From CBDESN01 sp965242495 (GTDB lineage: Bacteria; Pseudomonadota; Alphaproteobacteria; MPNO01), in assembly GCA_965242495.1 (NCBI GenBank), contig OZ251446.1, positions 3,658,001 to 3,722,000 of the forward strand: a DNA stretch of 64,000 bases, given 5' to 3'. Made by a program: the position numbers and the translations under genes. Each line of letters opens with the position of its first letter. Position 1 is the first letter of the stretch. Below are positions 23,371-32,173 of the stretch, in pieces. Below the pieces are notes generated by a model. The model saw only the letters and a program-made list of their open reading frames with translations. It searched no databases and was not told where the DNA came from.

Positions 23371-24531
23371 CTATGTCGGCAAGCCGAGGGCGCGTTTGGC
23401 GAGGATGTTGCGCTGGATTTCGCTCGATCCGCCGTAGATGGTGGCGCGGCGGGCTTGCAGCATCAGCTTCGCGACCTCGACCGGCCCGTCTTCGGTGTCG
23501 ATGCGATCGCTCGCCGCGCCGAGCCCGCCCGCGGCCTCGACCAGCAGATCGACCGCGCGCTGGAGAGTCTCGGTGGAGACGATCTTCACGATCGACGCGG
23601 CGGGGCCGAGGTCTTCGCCGGCCTCGACGCGGCGCACGGCCTGGGCGAACAGCGCCGACAGCGCCGCGACGTCGAGCTCGGCCTGGACCAGGCGGTCGCG
23701 GAAGGCGGGATCGTCGAGCGCCCCGGTGGCGCGGGCCACCTTGCGCGCGCGCTCCAGGGCGTCGAGGCAGAAGCTGGGGTTCGACGTGCCCAGCCGCTCA
23801 TGGGCGAGCAGCGCATTGGCGACGCGCCAGCCGTCATGCAGCGAGCCGACGAGATTCTCACGCGGGACTTCGACGTCGTCGAAGAACAATTCGGCGAATT
23901 CGTCGTCGCCGGCGATCGTGGCGATCGGGCGGATCGTGATCCCCGGCGTCGCGAGATCGATCAACAGAAAGCTGATGCCCGCCTGCTTACGCGGGGCGTT
24001 CGGGTCGGTGCGCGCAAGCACGTAGATCCAATGGGCGTGATGCGCCCAGGTGGTCCAGATCTTCTGTCCGTTGACGACGAAGCGATCGCCCCGCAGCTCG
24101 GCGCGGGTGCGGAGGGCGGCGAGGTCGGAGCCGGCGCCGGGCTCGGAATAGCCCTGGCACCAGACGACCTCGCCGGTGAGGATGGGCGGCAGGTGCCTGG
24201 CCTGCTGCGCCTCGGTGCCGAACGCCATCAGGATCGGGCCGACGTGGTTGATCCCCTGGCCGGACAGTTCCGGCGCGCCGATGCGCGCGAGCTCCTCGCG
24301 GAGGATGAGCTGCCGGGCGATCGTGGCCCCCATGCCGCCATGGCGCCGCGGCCAGTGGGGCGCGATCCAGCCGCGCTCATGGAGCTTGGCGTGCCACCAC
24401 ATGCTGCGCTCGAAGGGCGGACGGGTCGACCAGCCGCGCATGTCCTGCGGCAGGTTGGCTTCGAGCCAAGCGCGCGCCTCGCGGCGAAACGCCCGCTCGT
24501 CCTCGCTGTCGACACGAAAGTCGAGGCTCAT
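23371..24531 (-). CDS. Acyl-CoA dehydrogenase
   Basis: FAD enzyme of 386 residues that introduces a trans-2 double bond into an acyl-CoA. Visible are WCQGYSEPGAGSDLAALRTRA (as WCQGYSEPGAGSD, about 121-133), NGQKIWTTWAHHAHW, FFDDVEVPRENLVG and the C-terminal YGGSSEIQRNILAKRALGLP, where the position of the usual catalytic Glu in YEG is Gly, as in the subfamily that carries it elsewhere. ATG 24531 is chosen over the long upstream frame, which is antisense to the TPR gene. Divergent from that gene. Physiological substrate unknown. Confidence 0.92.
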   Translation of the reverse strand: MSLDFRVDSEDERAFRREARAWLEANLPQDMRGWSTRPPFERSMWWHAKLHERGWIAPHWPRRHGGMGATIARQLILREELARIGAPELSGQGINHVGPILMAFGTEAQQARHLPPILTGEVVWCQGYSEPGAGSDLAALRTRAELRGDRFVVNGQKIWTTWAHHAHWIYVLARTDPNAPRKQAGISFLLIDLATPGITIRPIATIAGDDEFAELFFDDVEVPRENLVGSLHDGWRVANALLAHERLGTSNPSFCLDALERARKVARATGALDDPAFRDRLVQAELDVAALSALFAQAVRRVEAGEDLGPAASIVKIVSTETLQRAVDLLVEAAGGLGAASDRIDTEDGPVEVAKLMLQARRATIYGGSSEIQRNILAKRALGLPT

Positions 24532-24600
24532 CGCGCCGGCTCCCGATGGGAGGCGCCAGTGTAGCCCGATGGCGGATGCGTGTCCCGCGGGCGCGCTTCG

Positions 24601-24656
24601 CCGGCGGCGGATGGCGATCCCATGCGGATGGCGGTCCTGTCCGGCGGCGGATGGCG
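24601..24656. repeat. Two 16-bp direct repeats in a divergent promoter region
   Basis: CCGGCGGCGGATGGCG occurs at 24601-24616 and 24641-24656, 40 bp apart or close to four helical turns. The second copy abuts the -10-like TATAAT at 24661 and would cover its -35 region. Two shorter GGCGGATG copies lie nearby. This could be a regulator site or a simple local duplication. Confidence 0.4.
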
Positions 24657-24660
24657 GGCC

Positions 24661-24666
24661 TATAAT
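24661..24666 (+). promoter_or_regulatory. -10 box (TATAAT) adjoining the TPR gene
   Basis: A perfect TATAAT ends 6 nt before ATG 24673, which would place transcription start at or one base before the A of the ATG and give a leaderless mRNA. No good -35 box is visible. In a GC-rich window a chance match this close to a start codon is unlikely but possible. Confidence 0.5.
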
Positions 24667-24672
24667 GGCGCC

Positions 24673-25362
24673 ATGACCGACCCTGGGGCACTGGACGCCG
24701 GACGCGCCCACCATGAGGCGGGGCGTCTGGCCGACGCCGAAGCGATCTATCGCAGCATCCTGGCGGACGAACCCGCCCATGCCGAGGCGACGCAGCTGCT
24801 GGGGTTGATCGCGATCCAGCGCGGCGAGACCGAGACCGCGATCGACCGGCTGCGGCGCGCGATCGCGCTCGATCCGGCGGTCGGCAAGTATCGCGCCAAT
24901 CTGGGCGCCGCGCTGGCCGCGGCGCGGCGGTTCGAGGAGGCGGCGGACGAGTTCGCCCGCGCCGCCGCGCTCGACCCGTCGCGGCCCGAGATCCACAACG
25001 GGCTCGGGGCGGTGCTGCGCGAGCTCGGCCGATTCGACGAGGCCGAAGCCGCGCTGCGCGAGGCCGTCCGGTTGGACCCCGCCTTCATCGCCGCCTATGC
25101 CAGCCTGATCGCCGCGCTGGTGCAGTCGGGCCGCCCGGACGAGGCGCTCGACGAGGCGCGGACCGCGCTCGCCATCGACGACGGCGACGCCGACTTGCAC
25201 AACATGCGGGCGCTGGCGCTCAAGGCTCTGGGCCGGACCGGGGAGGCCGAATCGGCGTTGCACAGGGCGCTGGAGATCGACCCCGACCACGAGAACGCGC
25301 GCGCCAATCTCGGCGCGCTGATCGGGAAAGACGGGCGCGGGGCCGAACCTTCCGCCGGTTGA
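24673..25362 (+). CDS. Tetratricopeptide repeat protein
   Basis: A 229-residue protein made almost entirely of about six 34-residue TPR units (for example LGLIAIQRGETETAIDRL and LGAVLRELGRFDEAEAAL; consensus alanine 8 and proline 32 in DP). No signal peptide, membrane segment or catalytic domain is seen, so it is probably a cytosolic scaffold. ATG 24673 is chosen because it follows the TATAAT directly and the repeats start immediately. Alone between a divergent acyl-CoA dehydrogenase and a convergent Rieske oxygenase. Partner unknown. Confidence 0.88.
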   Translation: MTDPGALDAGRAHHEAGRLADAEAIYRSILADEPAHAEATQLLGLIAIQRGETETAIDRLRRAIALDPAVGKYRANLGAALAAARRFEEAADEFARAAALDPSRPEIHNGLGAVLRELGRFDEAEAALREAVRLDPAFIAAYASLIAALVQSGRPDEALDEARTALAIDDGDADLHNMRALALKALGRTGEAESALHRALEIDPDHENARANLGALIGKDGRGAEPSAG

Positions 25363-25389
25363 TCGCGGCCGCCGGACCGCCGGAGGGCG

Positions 25390-26442
25390 CTATTCTCCGG
25401 CCAGGGCGAGCCGTCCGCTATCCCGCTCCTCGTCGATGCGACGTTCGATGATGCGCCGCGCCTGGACGCCGCCGCCGTCGTGGTTGATGTCGATCCGGAC
25501 CGCGTCGGGCCGGGTGCGGATGTTGTCGTGCTGGGCCTTGATGATCGCCAGGTCTTCGAGAAACGCCGTGTGCACGTTGTCGAACAGCAGGTCGCTGATC
25601 CACGGCTCGTCGATGCGGAAATCGTGCGCCTGGGCCCAGAAGTAATGCGTGCTGTCGCGGGTCTCGGGCGTGATCGCGTTGAGGTTGCGCATGGTGAAGC
25701 CCCGGCTGCGATCGCCCTCGCGCGCGCCGCTGCCGGCGACCGCGCCGCCCACGTCGAGGCGGACGAAGGCCGGCGGCGTGAACTCGATGATCTGCCAGCG
25801 GTCGATGTGCTGACCGGGGGCGAAGCCGCCCGCCTTCTGGAAGAAGGGCGGCGGCGGGCTGTCCATGACCCAGCGGATCACCCGCACCAGCTCGCCGTCG
25901 CGCTCGTGCCGCATCGGCGTATGGGCGACGGCGTCGGTGCCCAGCGTCGTCGGGTGGATATAGGACAGATGCGACAGGTCGAGCAGATTCTCCACCAGCA
26001 GGACGTAGTTGCCTTCGAGATCGAGCCGTTCGCCGCGGAACCGCCAGCCGGGATCGTCCATCCAGTGGAAGTCCTCGATCAGGTCGGGGTCGGCGAAAGC
26101 GGGATCGCCCATCCACAGCCAGATCCAGTGATAGCGTTCGACCGCGGGATAGCTGCGCACCGCGGCCCCCGGCGGAATCGTGGACTGGCCGGGGACGCGG
26201 ATGCAGCGCCCGCCGGGATCGTAGGTGAGCCCGTGATAAGGGCACTGGACGTCGTCGCCCACCAGCACTCCCTTGGACAACGGCGCGTGCCGATGGGCGC
26301 AGCGGTCTTCGAGCGCCACCGGCGAGCCGTCCTCGCGCCGGTACAGCAGCACCGGCTCGTCCAGGAGGGTCCGGCGCAACAGGTTCTGCCGCCCGACTTC
26401 GTGGTCCCACGCCGCGACGTACCAAGCATTGCGTATGAACAT
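25390..26442 (-). CDS. Rieske non-heme iron oxygenase, VanA-like (copy 1)
   Basis: A 350-residue terminal oxygenase of the vanillate O-demethylase type. The Rieske ligands are in CAHRHAPLSKG (about C47, H49) and CPYHGLTYD (about C66, H69). The mononuclear iron site is in NLLDLSHLSYIHPTTLG (D and two His, about 155-171). ATG 26442 precedes MFIRNAWYVAAWDHEV, the normal family start. The enzyme would monooxygenate or demethylate a methoxy-aromatic or related compound using electrons from a separate reductase; none is adjacent. A paralogue lies directly upstream on the same strand after 234 bp. Confidence 0.92.
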   Translation of the reverse strand: MFIRNAWYVAAWDHEVGRQNLLRRTLLDEPVLLYRREDGSPVALEDRCAHRHAPLSKGVLVGDDVQCPYHGLTYDPGGRCIRVPGQSTIPPGAAVRSYPAVERYHWIWLWMGDPAFADPDLIEDFHWMDDPGWRFRGERLDLEGNYVLLVENLLDLSHLSYIHPTTLGTDAVAHTPMRHERDGELVRVIRWVMDSPPPPFFQKAGGFAPGQHIDRWQIIEFTPPAFVRLDVGGAVAGSGAREGDRSRGFTMRNLNAITPETRDSTHYFWAQAHDFRIDEPWISDLLFDNVHTAFLEDLAIIKAQHDNIRTRPDAVRIDINHDGGGVQARRIIERRIDEERDSGRLALAGE

Positions 26443-26676
26443 CGCCGATCTCCCGCCATCCGCGCTCGATGATACAGACAAAGCCGGGGAGACCACCACC
26501 CGCGGCCCGACCCCCGGCGGTCCGGTCCACGAGGGTCCTTCGCGCGGGACGGGCGCCGGCCGGCGGGCGTTGCGACCCGGTTCTTCGCGCCGACCGGCGC
26601 AGACCGGCGCCGCGGACTGCGGGCGACGCCGGGCGGTTCGGCCCCGGCCGTCCGCGCGGCCGGCGGGCGCCTCCGG

Positions 26677-27741
26677 TTATTCGGCCGCAGCGACCCGGTT
26701 CCGCTGCGCCTGCTCGGCGAGGCGGCGGTCGATCAACGCGCGCGCCGCGATCGGCCCCGCATCGACGTTGAGGTCGATGACCGGCCGGTCGTCCCAGTTG
26801 CGCTCCTGCAGTTCGAAGACCTCCCAGTCCTGGTAGAAGGCGGTGCGGATCTGTCGGTATTGCAGGTCGGTGATCTCGTCGGTGATCGGCTTCACGTCAT
26901 GCGCGTTGGACCAGAAATAATGACAGGAGGTCTCGGTTTCCGGGGTGACGAAGTTGAGGTTGTGGAAGCCGAAGCCGCCCGCCGGCGTCTCGCGTTCGAG
27001 GTCGGTGAAGCCGAACTCCTTGCCTTCGGCCGCGTCCGGCGCGGCCCCGGTGAACAGGCGCACCGCGCCCGGCGGACGAAACTCGATGATCTGCCAGCGG
27101 TCGACGATCCGGTCGGGCTCCCAGCCGCCCATCTTCTGGTAGGTCGGCGGCGGCGGCTGCCCGACGGTCCAGCGGGCGACGGTGACCGACTCGTCGTCCT
27201 TGAGGGTGCGCGTCTCGGCGTTCTCGGCGACCGCGGCGTTGCCGATCGTCGATTCGTGGACATAGGCCAGATGCGACAGGTCGAGCAGATTGTCCACGAT
27301 CAGCTTGTAGTCGCCCTTGACGTGGAAATAGGTGCCCTTGTCGCCCCAGTCGTCGTGATCCTTCCACGGGTAGGGGACGATCTTGGAGTCGTCGGCCAGG
27401 GCCGGATCGCCCATCCAGATCCAGATCCAGCGGTAGCGCTCGACGACCGGGTAGGTCCTGACCTGCGCGCCCGGCGGGATGGTGGTCTGCTTGGGGATGT
27501 GGATGCACTGCCCGCTGGCGTCGAACTCCAGCCCGTGATAGTGGCAGCGCAGCACGTCGCCGATCAGCCGGCCCTTGCGGAGCGGCATGCGGCGGTGGCA
27601 GCAGCGATCCTCGAAAGCGACCGGCGCGCCGTCCTCCCGGCGCCAGAAGACGACGTTCTCGCCGCAGATGGTCCGGCCGAACGGCGTGCGGTCGACCTCG
27701 TGCGCATCGGCGGCGACGTACCAGCAATTCTTGAGAAACAT
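26677..27741 (-). CDS. Rieske non-heme iron oxygenase, VanA-like (copy 2)
   Basis: A 354-residue relative of the preceding oxygenase (MFLKNCWYVAADAHEV start). Rieske ligands are in CCHRRMPLRKG and CHYHGLEFD; the iron site is in NLLDLSHLAYVHESTIG. The two copies share layout, but the central and C-terminal parts differ clearly, so they are old duplicates with probably different substrates. ATG 27741. The upstream flank holds the MITE-like remnant. No reductase is adjacent; the ferredoxin-reductase at 41820-42827 is the nearest candidate donor. Confidence 0.92.
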   Translation of the reverse strand: MFLKNCWYVAADAHEVDRTPFGRTICGENVVFWRREDGAPVAFEDRCCHRRMPLRKGRLIGDVLRCHYHGLEFDASGQCIHIPKQTTIPPGAQVRTYPVVERYRWIWIWMGDPALADDSKIVPYPWKDHDDWGDKGTYFHVKGDYKLIVDNLLDLSHLAYVHESTIGNAAVAENAETRTLKDDESVTVARWTVGQPPPPTYQKMGGWEPDRIVDRWQIIEFRPPGAVRLFTGAAPDAAEGKEFGFTDLERETPAGGFGFHNLNFVTPETETSCHYFWSNAHDVKPITDEITDLQYRQIRTAFYQDWEVFELQERNWDDRPVIDLNVDAGPIAARALIDRRLAEQAQRNRVAAAE

Positions 27742-27819
27742 GCGACCCTCCGCTCCCGAAATCCGTTGATCCGGCGTTCGCGGCGATACTGCCCCGGGAC
27801 CGGCGGCGTTGTCAACCGG

Positions 27820-28039
27820 GTGTCCGGGTTCACTACATATGAGACACCGGGTGGGCCTCCGGGATCGGCGCGTCAAGCCGCTTCGCGGCTCCTTCGCTAC
27901 GCTCCGGCCCTTCGGGTGACCCGCCGACCCCGGAGGCTCCGAGGGCATCCATGGCCGTAAGCAGGCTTCCGGCCATGGAACGACCGGATATCGACTGGCG
28001 CGATGGGCACCGTCTCACATGTGTCTGGACCAGGACACC
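27820..28039. mobile_element. MITE-like remnant, about 220 bp, with imperfect 28-bp terminal inverted repeats
   Basis: The left end GTGTCCGGGTTCACTACATA plus TGAGAC (27820-27845) matches the right end (28012-28038), which on the same strand reads GTCTCACATGTGTCTGGACC then AGGACAC. Alignment needs a few mismatches and one extra base. There is no transposase; the inside contains smaller inverted repeats (GCCTCCGGG and CCCGGAGGC) and low-complexity GC-rich sequence. It probably derives from an insertion sequence whose transposase is lost; the family is not identified. It sits between the Rieske gene and the deacetylase-like gene and abuts the latter's promoter. Confidence 0.5.
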
Positions 28040-28069
28040 CGGGGCGTTCGCGCCGCAACCCCGACGGTC

Positions 28070-28075
28070 TATAGT
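28070..28075 (+). promoter_or_regulatory. -10-like box (TATAGT) before the deacetylase-like gene
   Basis: TATAGT ends 9 nt before ATG 28085, so transcription would start about 2-4 nt before the ATG. No clear -35 box is seen; the region upstream is the right end of the MITE-like remnant. Confidence 0.4.
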
Positions 28076-28084
28076 GGGCGGGCG

Positions 28085-29008
28085 ATGACGCTGTTGTTCT
28101 CCCACGCGAGCTCCGCCGAACACGACACCGGGCGCGGCCATCCCGAACGGCCGGATCGCATCCGCGCCGTGCTCGACGCGCTGGCGGCTCCCGCCTTCGA
28201 CGGGCTCGACCGCCGCGAAGCCCCGCTCGCCGACCCGGACGCGGTCGGCCGCGCGCATCCCGACGGCTACGTCGAGCGCCTGCTCGAGGCGGCGCCCGAG
28301 GAGGGACGGGTGCGCATCGACCCGGACACGGTGATGTCGGCCGCATCGGGGCAGGCGGCGCTGCGCGCCGCGGGCGCGGTGACCGCGGCGGTGGACGCGG
28401 TGGTCGCCGGGCCCGCGGTCAATGCGTTCTGCGCCGTCCGTCCGCCCGGACACCATGCCGAGCCCGGCCGCAGCATGGGGTTCTGCCTGTTCAACAACGT
28501 CGCCGTCGGCGCGCTGCACGCGCGCGCCGCGCACGGGCTCGACAAGATCGCCGTGGTCGACTTCGACGTCCACCACGGCAACGGCACCCAGGCCATGTTC
28601 GAAGCCGACCGGGGGTTGCTGTTCGCATCCACCCACGAATACCCTCTCTACCCGGGAACCGGGGCCGCGACCGAGACGGGCGTCGGCAACGTCTTCAACG
28701 TCCCGCTGGCGGGAGGCGCGGGGTCGGCGGAGTTCCGCGCCGGCATGGACGAGGTCGTCCTGCCGGCGCTCCGCGCGTTCGCGCCCGAGCTGATCCTGCT
28801 GTCGGCGGGGTTCGACGCCCATGCGAGCGACCCCTTGGCCTCGCTGCGCCTCCACGAGGACGACTACGCCTGGGTGACGGACCGCCTCGCCGAGGTCGCG
28901 GGCGAGAGCTGCGGCGGCAGGCTGGTGGCGACCCTCGAAGGCGGCTACGACCTGGCGGCGCTGGCGGCCAGCGTCGCCGCCCATATAGGCGTATTGATGC
29001 GGGCATGA
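28085..29008 (+). CDS. Histone deacetylase-family (acetylpolyamine amidohydrolase-like) protein
   Basis: Zinc deacetylase fold of 307 residues. Visible are the substrate-pocket motif RPPGHHAEPGRSMGFC (about 120-135), NNVAVGA, the zinc ligands in DFDVHHGNGTQ (about 159-169) and SAGFDAHASDPL (about 240-251), and EGGYDL. Bacterial members deacetylate polyamines, acetoin-like compounds or proteins. ATG 28085 is preferred over an earlier in-frame GTG-type start inside the mobile remnant. It heads a co-directional run with xseB-ispA-dxs-tlyA, a common alphaproteobacterial order. Confidence 0.93.
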   Translation: MTLLFSHASSAEHDTGRGHPERPDRIRAVLDALAAPAFDGLDRREAPLADPDAVGRAHPDGYVERLLEAAPEEGRVRIDPDTVMSAASGQAALRAAGAVTAAVDAVVAGPAVNAFCAVRPPGHHAEPGRSMGFCLFNNVAVGALHARAAHGLDKIAVVDFDVHHGNGTQAMFEADRGLLFASTHEYPLYPGTGAATETGVGNVFNVPLAGGAGSAEFRAGMDEVVLPALRAFAPELILLSAGFDAHASDPLASLRLHEDDYAWVTDRLAEVAGESCGGRLVATLEGGYDLAALAASVAAHIGVLMRA

Positions 29009-29080
29009 CCGGCGGATCCGCGCCGATCTTGCCCGGCCGCCGGGCCGCGGCTACCCTTCCCGTCGAGCCGGGAGGATCGG

Positions 29081-29332
29081 ATGGCTGAGCAGGAAGACGC
29101 GACCGGCGTCGCCGGATTGTCGTTCGAGCAGGCCCTCGCCGAACTCGAGAAGATCGTCCGGCGGCTCGAGGAAGGCCAGACCGGGCTGGAGGACGCCATC
29201 GACGCCTATGAGCGCGGCGCGGCGCTCAAGCGTCACTGCGAACGGAAGCTGCGCGAGGCGAAGGCCAGGGTGGACCGTATCTCGCTCGGCCCGGACGGCG
29301 CTCCGGAACTGGAGCCGGCCGGCGTTGAATGA
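29081..29332 (+). CDS. xseB: Exodeoxyribonuclease VII small subunit
   Basis: An 83-residue protein with LSFEQALAELEKIVRRLEEG (14-33) and the helical hairpin of XseB (LEDAIDAYERGAALKRHCERK). With the large subunit XseA (not in the window) it degrades single-stranded DNA to short oligonucleotides. It overlaps the ispA start by 8 bp, the usual alphaproteobacterial neighbour. Confidence 0.96.
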   Translation: MAEQEDATGVAGLSFEQALAELEKIVRRLEEGQTGLEDAIDAYERGAALKRHCERKLREAKARVDRISLGPDGAPELEPAGVE

Positions 29333-30230
29333 CGCCGCGGGCGCCGGTCGGTTGGCCGACGCCATCGCGGCGGCGGCGGAACGGACCGAACGCGGGCTGG
29401 ATGGCGTCCTGCCGGCCCCGGCGGGACCGGAGCGGCGGCTGTTCGAGGCGATGCGCTACGGCGCCATGGGCGGCGGCAAGCGTCTCCGCGCCTTCCTGGT
29501 CCATGCCGGGGCGCGCATGTTCGCCGCCGCCGGAGACGGCGCGCTGCGAACCGGCGTCGCGGTCGAACTGGTCCACGCCTATTCGCTGATCCATGACGAC
29601 CTGCCGGCGATGGACGACGACGATCTGCGGCGCGGCAAGCCGTCCTGCCACGTGGCGTTCGACGACGCGACGGCGATCCTGGCGGGCGATGCGCTGCTGC
29701 CGCTCGCCTTCGAGGTGCTGAGCGACGCCGCGACGCATCCCGACGCGCGCGTCCGCTGCGAACTCGTGCGGGTGTTGTCGGCGGCGGCCGGCGGGCGCGG
29801 CATGGTCGGCGGGCAGATGATCGACCTCGCCGCCGAGCACGCATCGGTGGACGCGGCGTTGATCGCGCGCCTCGAGCGGATGAAGACCGGCGCCCTGATC
29901 GCCTTCGGCTGCGAGGCCGGGGCGATCCTGGCCGCGGCCTCCGGCGGCGACCGCGAGGCGCTGCGGGAATACGGCTACGACGTGGGGCTCGCCTTCCAGG
30001 TCGTCGACGACCTGCTTGACGTGGAAGGCGACGAGAACGATCTTGGCAAGAAGGTCGGCAAGGACGCCGCCGCCGGCAAGGCGACCTTCGTATCGGCGCT
30101 GGGCGCCGCGGGCGCGCGCGGACATGCGCGGGACCTGGTCGAGCGCGCGGTCCGCCGCCTCGACCGCTTCGGGGCCGCGGCGGACGAGTTCCGGGCGTTC
30201 GGCCGTCACGTCCTGGAGCGGCGAAGGTAG
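29325..30230 (+). CDS. ispA: Polyprenyl synthetase (farnesyl diphosphate synthase)
   Basis: Head-to-tail prenyltransferase making farnesyl diphosphate from IPP and DMAPP, cytosolic. The first aspartate-rich motif is in HDDLPAMDDDDLRRG (about 87-101), the second in VVDDLLDVEGD (about 226-236), with GGGKRLRAFLVH before. TTG 29325 inside the end of xseB gives 301 residues, the normal length; no in-frame ATG lies near. It feeds isoprenoid synthesis together with dxs just downstream. Confidence 0.94.
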   Translation: MNDAAGAGRLADAIAAAAERTERGLDGVLPAPAGPERRLFEAMRYGAMGGGKRLRAFLVHAGARMFAAAGDGALRTGVAVELVHAYSLIHDDLPAMDDDDLRRGKPSCHVAFDDATAILAGDALLPLAFEVLSDAATHPDARVRCELVRVLSAAAGGRGMVGGQMIDLAAEHASVDAALIARLERMKTGALIAFGCEAGAILAAASGGDREALREYGYDVGLAFQVVDDLLDVEGDENDLGKKVGKDAAAGKATFVSALGAAGARGHARDLVERAVRRLDRFGAAADEFRAFGRHVLERRR

Positions 30231-30241
30231 GAGGTGACGCT

Positions 30242-32173
30242 TTGACGGACCCGCAGCCGAAACGGCTCCTGGACGAGGTCGCGTATCCCGCCGACCTGCG
30301 CGCGTTCGACGTCGGCCAGCTGAAGCAGCTGGCGGCGGAGCTGCGCGCCGAGACCATCGACGCGGTGTCGCATACCGGCGGGCATCTGGGGGCGGGGCTG
30401 GGCGTGGTCGAACTCACGGTGGTGCTGCACCATCTGTTCGACACGCCGAACGACGTTCTGGTGTGGGACGTGGGCCATCAGGTCTACCCGCACAAGATCG
30501 TCACCGGCCGGCGCGACCGCATCCGCACCCTGCGCCAGGGCGGCGGCCTGTCGGGCTTCACCAAGCGCTCCGAGAGCCCCTACGACCCGTTCGGCGCGGC
30601 GCACGCATCGACCTCGATCTCGGCGGCGCTGGGCTTCGCGGTGGCGCGCGACCTCCAGGGGCGCGACAACCGGGTGATCGCCGTCATCGGCGACGGCGCG
30701 ATGTCGGGCGGCATGGCCTATGAAGCGATGAACAACGCGGGGTCGATGGACACCAAACTGATCGTCGTCCTCAACGACAACGACATGTCGATCGCCCCGC
30801 CGGTCGGGGCGATGAGCGCCTATCTGTCGCGGCTGATCTCGTCGAAGCGCTTCCGCAGCATCCGGGATATCATGCTGCACGTCGCCGAGAAATTCCCGCG
30901 CCCGTTCGACAGCGCCGCCCAGCGCGCCGAGGAATACGTGCGCGGTCTGTTCACCGGCGGCACCCTGTTCGAGGAGCTGGGCTTCTACTACGTCGGTCCG
31001 ATCGACGGGCACAACATCGACCACCTGATGCCGGTGCTCAAGAACGTGCGCGACGACGACGCGGCGGGTCCGATCCTGGTCCACGTCGTGACCCAGAAGG
31101 GCAAGGGCTACGCCCCGGCCGAACAGTCGGCCGACAAGTATCACGGCGTCTCCACCTTCGACGTCGTGACCGGGGCGCAGAACAAGTCGGCGGGCAACGC
31201 CCCGTCCTACACCAAGGTGTTCGCCCGCAGCCTGATCGAAGAGGCCAGGCGGGACGACCGGATCGTCGCCATCACCGCGGCGATGCCCTCGGGCACCGGG
31301 ATCGACCTGTTCGCCGGGGAGTTCCCGCACCGGGCCTTCGACGTGGGGCTCGCCGAACAGCACGCGGTGTGCTTCGCCGCCGGGCTGGCCGCCGACGGCA
31401 TGAAGCCGTTCGCCGCGATCTATTCGACCTTCCTGCAACGAGCCTACGACCAGATCGTCCACGACGTGGCGATCCAGTCCCTCCCCGTCCGCTTCGCGAT
31501 GGATCGGGCGGGGCTGGTGGGGGCGGACGGCCAGACCCATGCGGGCTCGTTCGACATCGCCTATCTGGGCTGTCTCCCCGGATTCGTAGTGATGGCCGCG
31601 GCGGACGAGGCGGAGCTGATGCACATGGTCGCGACCGCGGCCCGCATCGACGACCGCCCGAGCGCCTTCCGCTACCCGCGCGGCGAGGGCGTCGGCGTCG
31701 ATATGCCCGAGCGCGGCGTTCCGCTCGAGATCGGACGCGGGCGCGTCGTCCGCGAAGGGACCAAGGTGGCGCTGCTGTCGTTCGGCGCGCGCTTGGGCGA
31801 ATGCCTGCTCGCCGCCGACGAGCTGGCGGCGAAGGGGCTGTCCACGACGGTGGCCGACGCGCGCTTCGCCAAACCGCTCGACGACGATCTGGTCCGGCGG
31901 CTGGCGCGGGAGCACGAAGTGCTGATCTCCATCGAGGAGGGCGCGATCGGCGGCTTCGCCACCCAGGTCATGCACAGCCTCGCCGCGGCGGGGCTGTTCG
32001 ACAACGGAATCGCCTTCCGCCCGATGGTGCTGCCGGATGCGTTCCTCGACCAGGACAAGCCGGCGCAGCAGTATCGGACGGCGAAGCTCGACGCGCCGCA
32101 CATCGTCGCCGCCGCGCTCGGCGCGCTCGGGCGGCCCGAGGCCGCGCCGGCCGCCGCGCCGCGCCGCGCCTGA
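30242..32173 (+). CDS. dxs: 1-deoxy-D-xylulose-5-phosphate synthase
   Basis: Thiamine-diphosphate transketolase-like enzyme joining pyruvate and glyceraldehyde-3-phosphate, first step of the MEP isoprenoid pathway. Visible are HTGGHLGAGLG, the ThDP motif GDGAMSGGMAYEAMNN (about 152-167), YVGPIDGHN and the pyrimidine-domain catalytic glutamate in FDVGLAEQHAVCFAAG. It starts at TTG 30242 with a strong AGGAGGTG Shine-Dalgarno; 643 residues is normal. It lies 11 bp after ispA, and tlyA follows in another frame. Confidence 0.97.
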   Translation: MTDPQPKRLLDEVAYPADLRAFDVGQLKQLAAELRAETIDAVSHTGGHLGAGLGVVELTVVLHHLFDTPNDVLVWDVGHQVYPHKIVTGRRDRIRTLRQGGGLSGFTKRSESPYDPFGAAHASTSISAALGFAVARDLQGRDNRVIAVIGDGAMSGGMAYEAMNNAGSMDTKLIVVLNDNDMSIAPPVGAMSAYLSRLISSKRFRSIRDIMLHVAEKFPRPFDSAAQRAEEYVRGLFTGGTLFEELGFYYVGPIDGHNIDHLMPVLKNVRDDDAAGPILVHVVTQKGKGYAPAEQSADKYHGVSTFDVVTGAQNKSAGNAPSYTKVFARSLIEEARRDDRIVAITAAMPSGTGIDLFAGEFPHRAFDVGLAEQHAVCFAAGLAADGMKPFAAIYSTFLQRAYDQIVHDVAIQSLPVRFAMDRAGLVGADGQTHAGSFDIAYLGCLPGFVVMAAADEAELMHMVATAARIDDRPSAFRYPRGEGVGVDMPERGVPLEIGRGRVVREGTKVALLSFGARLGECLLAADELAAKGLSTTVADARFAKPLDDDLVRRLAREHEVLISIEEGAIGGFATQVMHSLAAAGLFDNGIAFRPMVLPDAFLDQDKPAQQYRTAKLDAPHIVAAALGALGRPEAAPAAAPRRA

